Shown in pieces: positions 18,588-20,940 of a stretch of DNA of 20,940 nt. Both the position numbers and the translations under genes were made by a program. Every line of letters begins with the position of its first letter. The first letter of the stretch is position 1. The notes beneath the pieces were generated by a model, which searched no databases, was not told where the DNA came from, and was given only the letters and a program-made list of their open reading frames with translations. Source of the stretch: Zancudomyces culisetae (taxonomy: Eukaryota; Kickxellomycota; Harpellomycetes; Harpellales; Legeriomycetaceae); the NCBI GenBank assembly GCA_001969505.1, contig LSSK01000606.1, positions 1 to 20,940 of the forward strand, written 5' to 3'.

Positions 18588-19180
18588 CTTTTCCATATTA
18601 CTACTCATTACTGAAATATCAAGAAAGAATAGTGAAATAGTTTTTTTCTTTTCTTTTTGATCTTTGAGCCAAATCTAGTGTAGAGAGATAGAAGACCTAT
18701 TGAGTGCATGAAGCAACTCGGCTCGAGGGTTTCCACGCAGTAGAACAAAAAACGGATAATAAAAGAAAACCTTTTGATGCTTCTTTTTTTTCTTGAGCTG
18801 TCTTTATACCGTTTTTGTAATATTTTCTATTTGTCAGGCATAGCGGATGGCATAAAGCAATGTTGTCTACATTAAGCTGAATTCATTTAATAATGGAGAG
18901 TAATAAAGAGGATATTTTTCCCAAATAAGTGGAATCAAAGTAAAATAAGGCCATATAGAACGGGTTAAAGGCTTTTTTTTTTCCTGTAAAACGTATTATA
19001 ATATATGTATGTAGAATTCTTAAACCATCAACACTAGGTAGTTGTATCCCAAAATACCAAGCTTGGTTTATCAAGCTTTTTACTTTAGGACAAGAAAGAG
19101 TAGAGTTTGTCTCAATATTAAGATCAGTTTAGGCAAATTAGGTGTTTTTGGCTAGTTTTCTTTTTCAGCAAGTTGAGGCT

Positions 19181-19198
19181 AAAAAAATTTTTTTTTTT
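19181..19198. promoter_or_regulatory. A7T11 tract upstream of bL19m
   Basis: Seven A followed by eleven T, about 380 bp upstream of the bL19m start. It has the same A(n)T(n) form as the two tracts upstream of PUF6 and contains the AATTTT core known from ribosomal and mitoribosomal promoters of some yeasts. Confidence 0.35.
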
Positions 19199-19580
19199 AC
19201 CATTTTCTTTTTTAGAGGAGAAAAGAATGAAGAAATAATGAAGGGCGACAAAAGGGAGCGAATGGTATTGATAATAAAAAAAGCATTTTATACAACCATT
19301 TATTTTAGTATTTTGTACAAAGTTAGATTTCAAGTATTTAATCAAAACTCCAACAGAAAAAAAAAATATTTGATATCATTTATTGATCAATAGTAAACTC
19401 GTACAAAACAAAATAAAAAAAATAAAAAAATAAAAAAGTTCGGGTTTGAAAAAAGGAGTTCTAGATTTCACCTTGCATATTGATAGGAACTATTTATTTT
19501 TTTGAATTGATTTAATAATATATCAATATTTACTGCGTAAACAACCGACCGGATTAAGGAAAAATATAGTTCAGGATAAA

Positions 19581-20483
19581 ATGTTGGCGGGACTAAGATC
19601 GAATTTGAAAAAATCTGTGAATCTGTTGAATGGATTAAGGGGGATCCACAGTTCAAGTAAGTAGATAATCGGTGTCGACTGGGCCAAATTGTATATCATA
19701 ATTATAACTGTCTTGTTGATTTTAAACGATGTGGTAAACCCGATATATTTCCAACACTGGATTGTAAACATGTTTATTCTTTTGAGGATGTTGGTGGGGT
19801 TGATTTAAGCGGGGAGGAGGGGAGGGAGGGGGTGAGTTGAGAGGATGGATTTGAAATGAGATAATAATAAATATAAAGAAAATCGAGACAAGCTACAGGC
19901 TATGGACAAAGATTTAAAAAAGTAAAGAAATAAAAAATAAAAAATAAATTTTTTGGATACAGAAATAGTAAACCAGTACACTATGCCAGCCGAGGTGATA
20001 ATCCCAGAGAAACAGTTCGACAATCCATGGAAATTGGGAAAAGAACATAAACTAAATACACTGGGCATAGTCGAAAAAGAGGCAATAATACGATTGGATA
20101 AAGACAACAGATCACGGCTGTTCCAGCGAAGAGCAGCAAAAAAGGACCGGCTGATGCCTGGCGATGTGGTGTTGGTAGAAAGTATCAATAGCATGACCAA
20201 TCCAGATTTTACGACCCGGTTTGTAGGAGTGTGTATAGCGATAAACCGGAGAGGGATAGATACATCGTTTACGTTGAGAAATGTGATTTTGAAGGTGGGT
20301 GTGGAGCTTAGCTATAAGGCGTACTCGCCATTGGTTAAGAAAATCGAGATATTGAGAAAGAGCGATGGTATTAGGAGAGCCAAGTTGTACTACTTGCGGG
20401 ATCGGGCCAAGAGTGTATTGAAGGCTAAGGATCAAAAGAGACTTACTGACAAGTATTTGGCAGGATTGGAAGCTAAACAATAA
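19581..20483 (+). CDS. IMG1: Mitochondrial large ribosomal subunit protein bL19m (two exons)
   Basis: bL19m belongs to the large subunit of the mitochondrial ribosome; its yeast orthologue is Img1 and its bacterial counterpart L19. Model: exon 1 19581-19656, intron 19657-19962 (GTAAGT...CAG, 306 nt), exon 2 19963-20483, product 198 aa. Exon 1 encodes a basic, acid-free leader (MLAGLRSNLKKSVNLLNG...) typical of a matrix targeting peptide. Exon 1 ends with one base, completed by exon 2 as Lys before IVNQYTMPAEV. The L19 core is clear: LMPGDVVLVES, VGVCIAINRRGIDTSFTLRN, VELSYKAYSPLV and the C-terminal RRAKLYYLRDR. A second acceptor TAG six bases downstream is also in frame and would shorten the product by two residues. 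The start ATG is preceded by GATAAA. Family assignment is firm; the first exon is inferred from phase and leader character. Confidence 0.9.
19657..19962 (+). other. bL19m intron 1 with a G-rich run
   Basis: This 306-nt intron starts with GTAAGT and ends at CAG 19960-19962 (or TAG 19966-19968). It holds a G-rich stretch at 19811-19832 with four G-runs separated by one to four bases, a match to the G-quadruplex pattern on the coding strand. The 3' part is A-rich. Confidence 0.75.
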
Positions 20484-20583
20484 AGTCGAAAATTCTACAA
20501 GGGAATTGAGGGGAAAAGGGTTAGAGGAGTTAGCAAGTAATAGTAGTGGTTGGTTAGTTGGTATGGACAAGAAATAAAAAATT

Positions 20584-20614
20584 AAAAAAAGAGAGAGAGA
20601 AAGAGAAAGAGAGA
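20584..20614 (+). repeat. GA-rich simple repeat
   Basis: An uninterrupted purine tract made of an A7 run followed by GA and GAAA units, about 100 bp after the bL19m stop codon. Confidence 0.85.
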
Positions 20615-20913
20615 TAGTGATAAAACGAGATATTTTAGTATGTTTTTACACTATATCTACATGTTATTAACTATATTTGATTTAAATTAGAGTTTATTTG
20701 GTTTTTACAAGTTATTCATATTATAAACAAGGTAAATGGGGAGAAGTTTTAACAAGAATAAAAATACAACATTATTAAAAAAAAGAAAAAGAAATGGGGG
20801 GGGGGAGGAGCAAATATACTATTGATGTTTAAATTAGTTTATTGAATTGAATACTCAATTGTTTTAAAACTCAAAAAAAAAAAGAGACAAAATAAAAAAA
20901 AGGGAGAGGGTAA

Positions 20914-20938
20914 GGGGGGGGGGGGGGGGGGGGGGGGG
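20914..20938 (+). repeat. Poly-G run of 25 at the window end
   Basis: Twenty-five consecutive G follow GGGAGAGGGTAA, almost at the end of the window. It could be a true homopolymer, or a sequencing or assembly artefact of the poly-G type. Confidence 0.8.
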
Positions 20939-20940
20939 AA

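Larger units (their letters stand above)
18462..19580. promoter_or_regulatory. Divergent promoter region of the second Ctr gene and the bL19m gene
   Basis: This 1.1-kb spacer separates head-to-head genes and has no convincing ORF; the few open frames lack ATG starts. On the Ctr side there is a minus-strand TATAAATA (18587-18580) and an inverted repeat ACCGAA-N5-TTCGGT (18562-18578). Towards bL19m there is an A7T11 tract at 19181-19198 and a 12-bp palindrome ACCAAGCTTGGT at about 19056-19067. I found no RNA gene. Confidence 0.5.
20484..20940. other. Purine-rich 3' flank of bL19m, no gene
   Basis: No ORF is visible. It should hold the bL19m 3' end. The plus strand is unusually purine-rich: a GA-rich tract (20584-20614), an A-run followed by ten G (20777-20810), and a terminal A-run and poly-G. 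Confidence 0.6.

Noticed and set aside
19142-19393. 83-codon plus-strand frame upstream of bL19m
   Set aside because: It starts at a non-ATG codon, runs through poly-A/T tracts and shows no family similarity.

Overview
The window looks like nuclear DNA of a fungus. It is AT-rich and has mononuclear poly-A and poly-T tracts. Introns are sparse, short and mostly near 5' ends; donors are GTATGT, GTAAGT, GTAAAG, GTAAAT or GTATTT, acceptors are mostly TAG, and ACTAAT-type branch sites are visible in some introns. Start codons are usually preceded by A-runs. CTG falls at positions where the cysteine synthase and helicase families have Leu, so the standard code fits. I cannot name the species; a yeast-like or early-diverging fungal lineage is only a guess.

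Layout: 1-2060 has no ORF. 2061-7487 (+) encodes the nuclease-helicase Dna2 in two exons. Its last 29 bases overlap the 3' end of the convergent PUF6/PUM3-like gene (9802-7459, -), which also has two exons. COG5, a Golgi tethering subunit, follows upstream on the same strand (13366-10139, -). Divergent from it is a membrane-anchored PLP enzyme of the cysteine synthase 2 (Mcy1/Cys12) type (13764-15344, +), assembled here from four exons including a 12-nt micro-exon. Two paralogous Ctr-family copper transporters lie on the minus strand (16153-15674 and 18461-17813), separated by a 1.66-kb gene-free gap. The mitochondrial ribosomal protein bL19m (19581-20483, +) closes the gene set. The last 450 bases are purine-rich and end in a 25-nt poly-G run.

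Most genes are unrelated housekeeping functions: Okazaki fragment and end processing, ribosome biogenesis, Golgi traffic, sulfur amino acid metabolism, copper uptake and mitochondrial translation. The only obvious functional cluster is the copper transporter pair. I found no mobile element, CRISPR, tRNA, rRNA or defence system, and nothing that I would call a new multi-gene system.

The most notable details are: an Asp-to-Glu change in the Dna2 helicase Walker B motif; low-complexity Ser/Gly/Asn insertions inside its helicase core; the coding overlap of DNA2 and PUF6; the 12-nt micro-exon next to the PLP-lysine segment of the cysteine synthase; the shared Cys-Cys C-termini of two Ctr paralogs that differ in their N-terminal metal-binding head; A(n)T(n) tracts upstream of the two ribosome-related genes; and a G-quadruplex-like run in the bL19m intron. 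All splice models come from reading frames and consensus sites only, with no transcript evidence.
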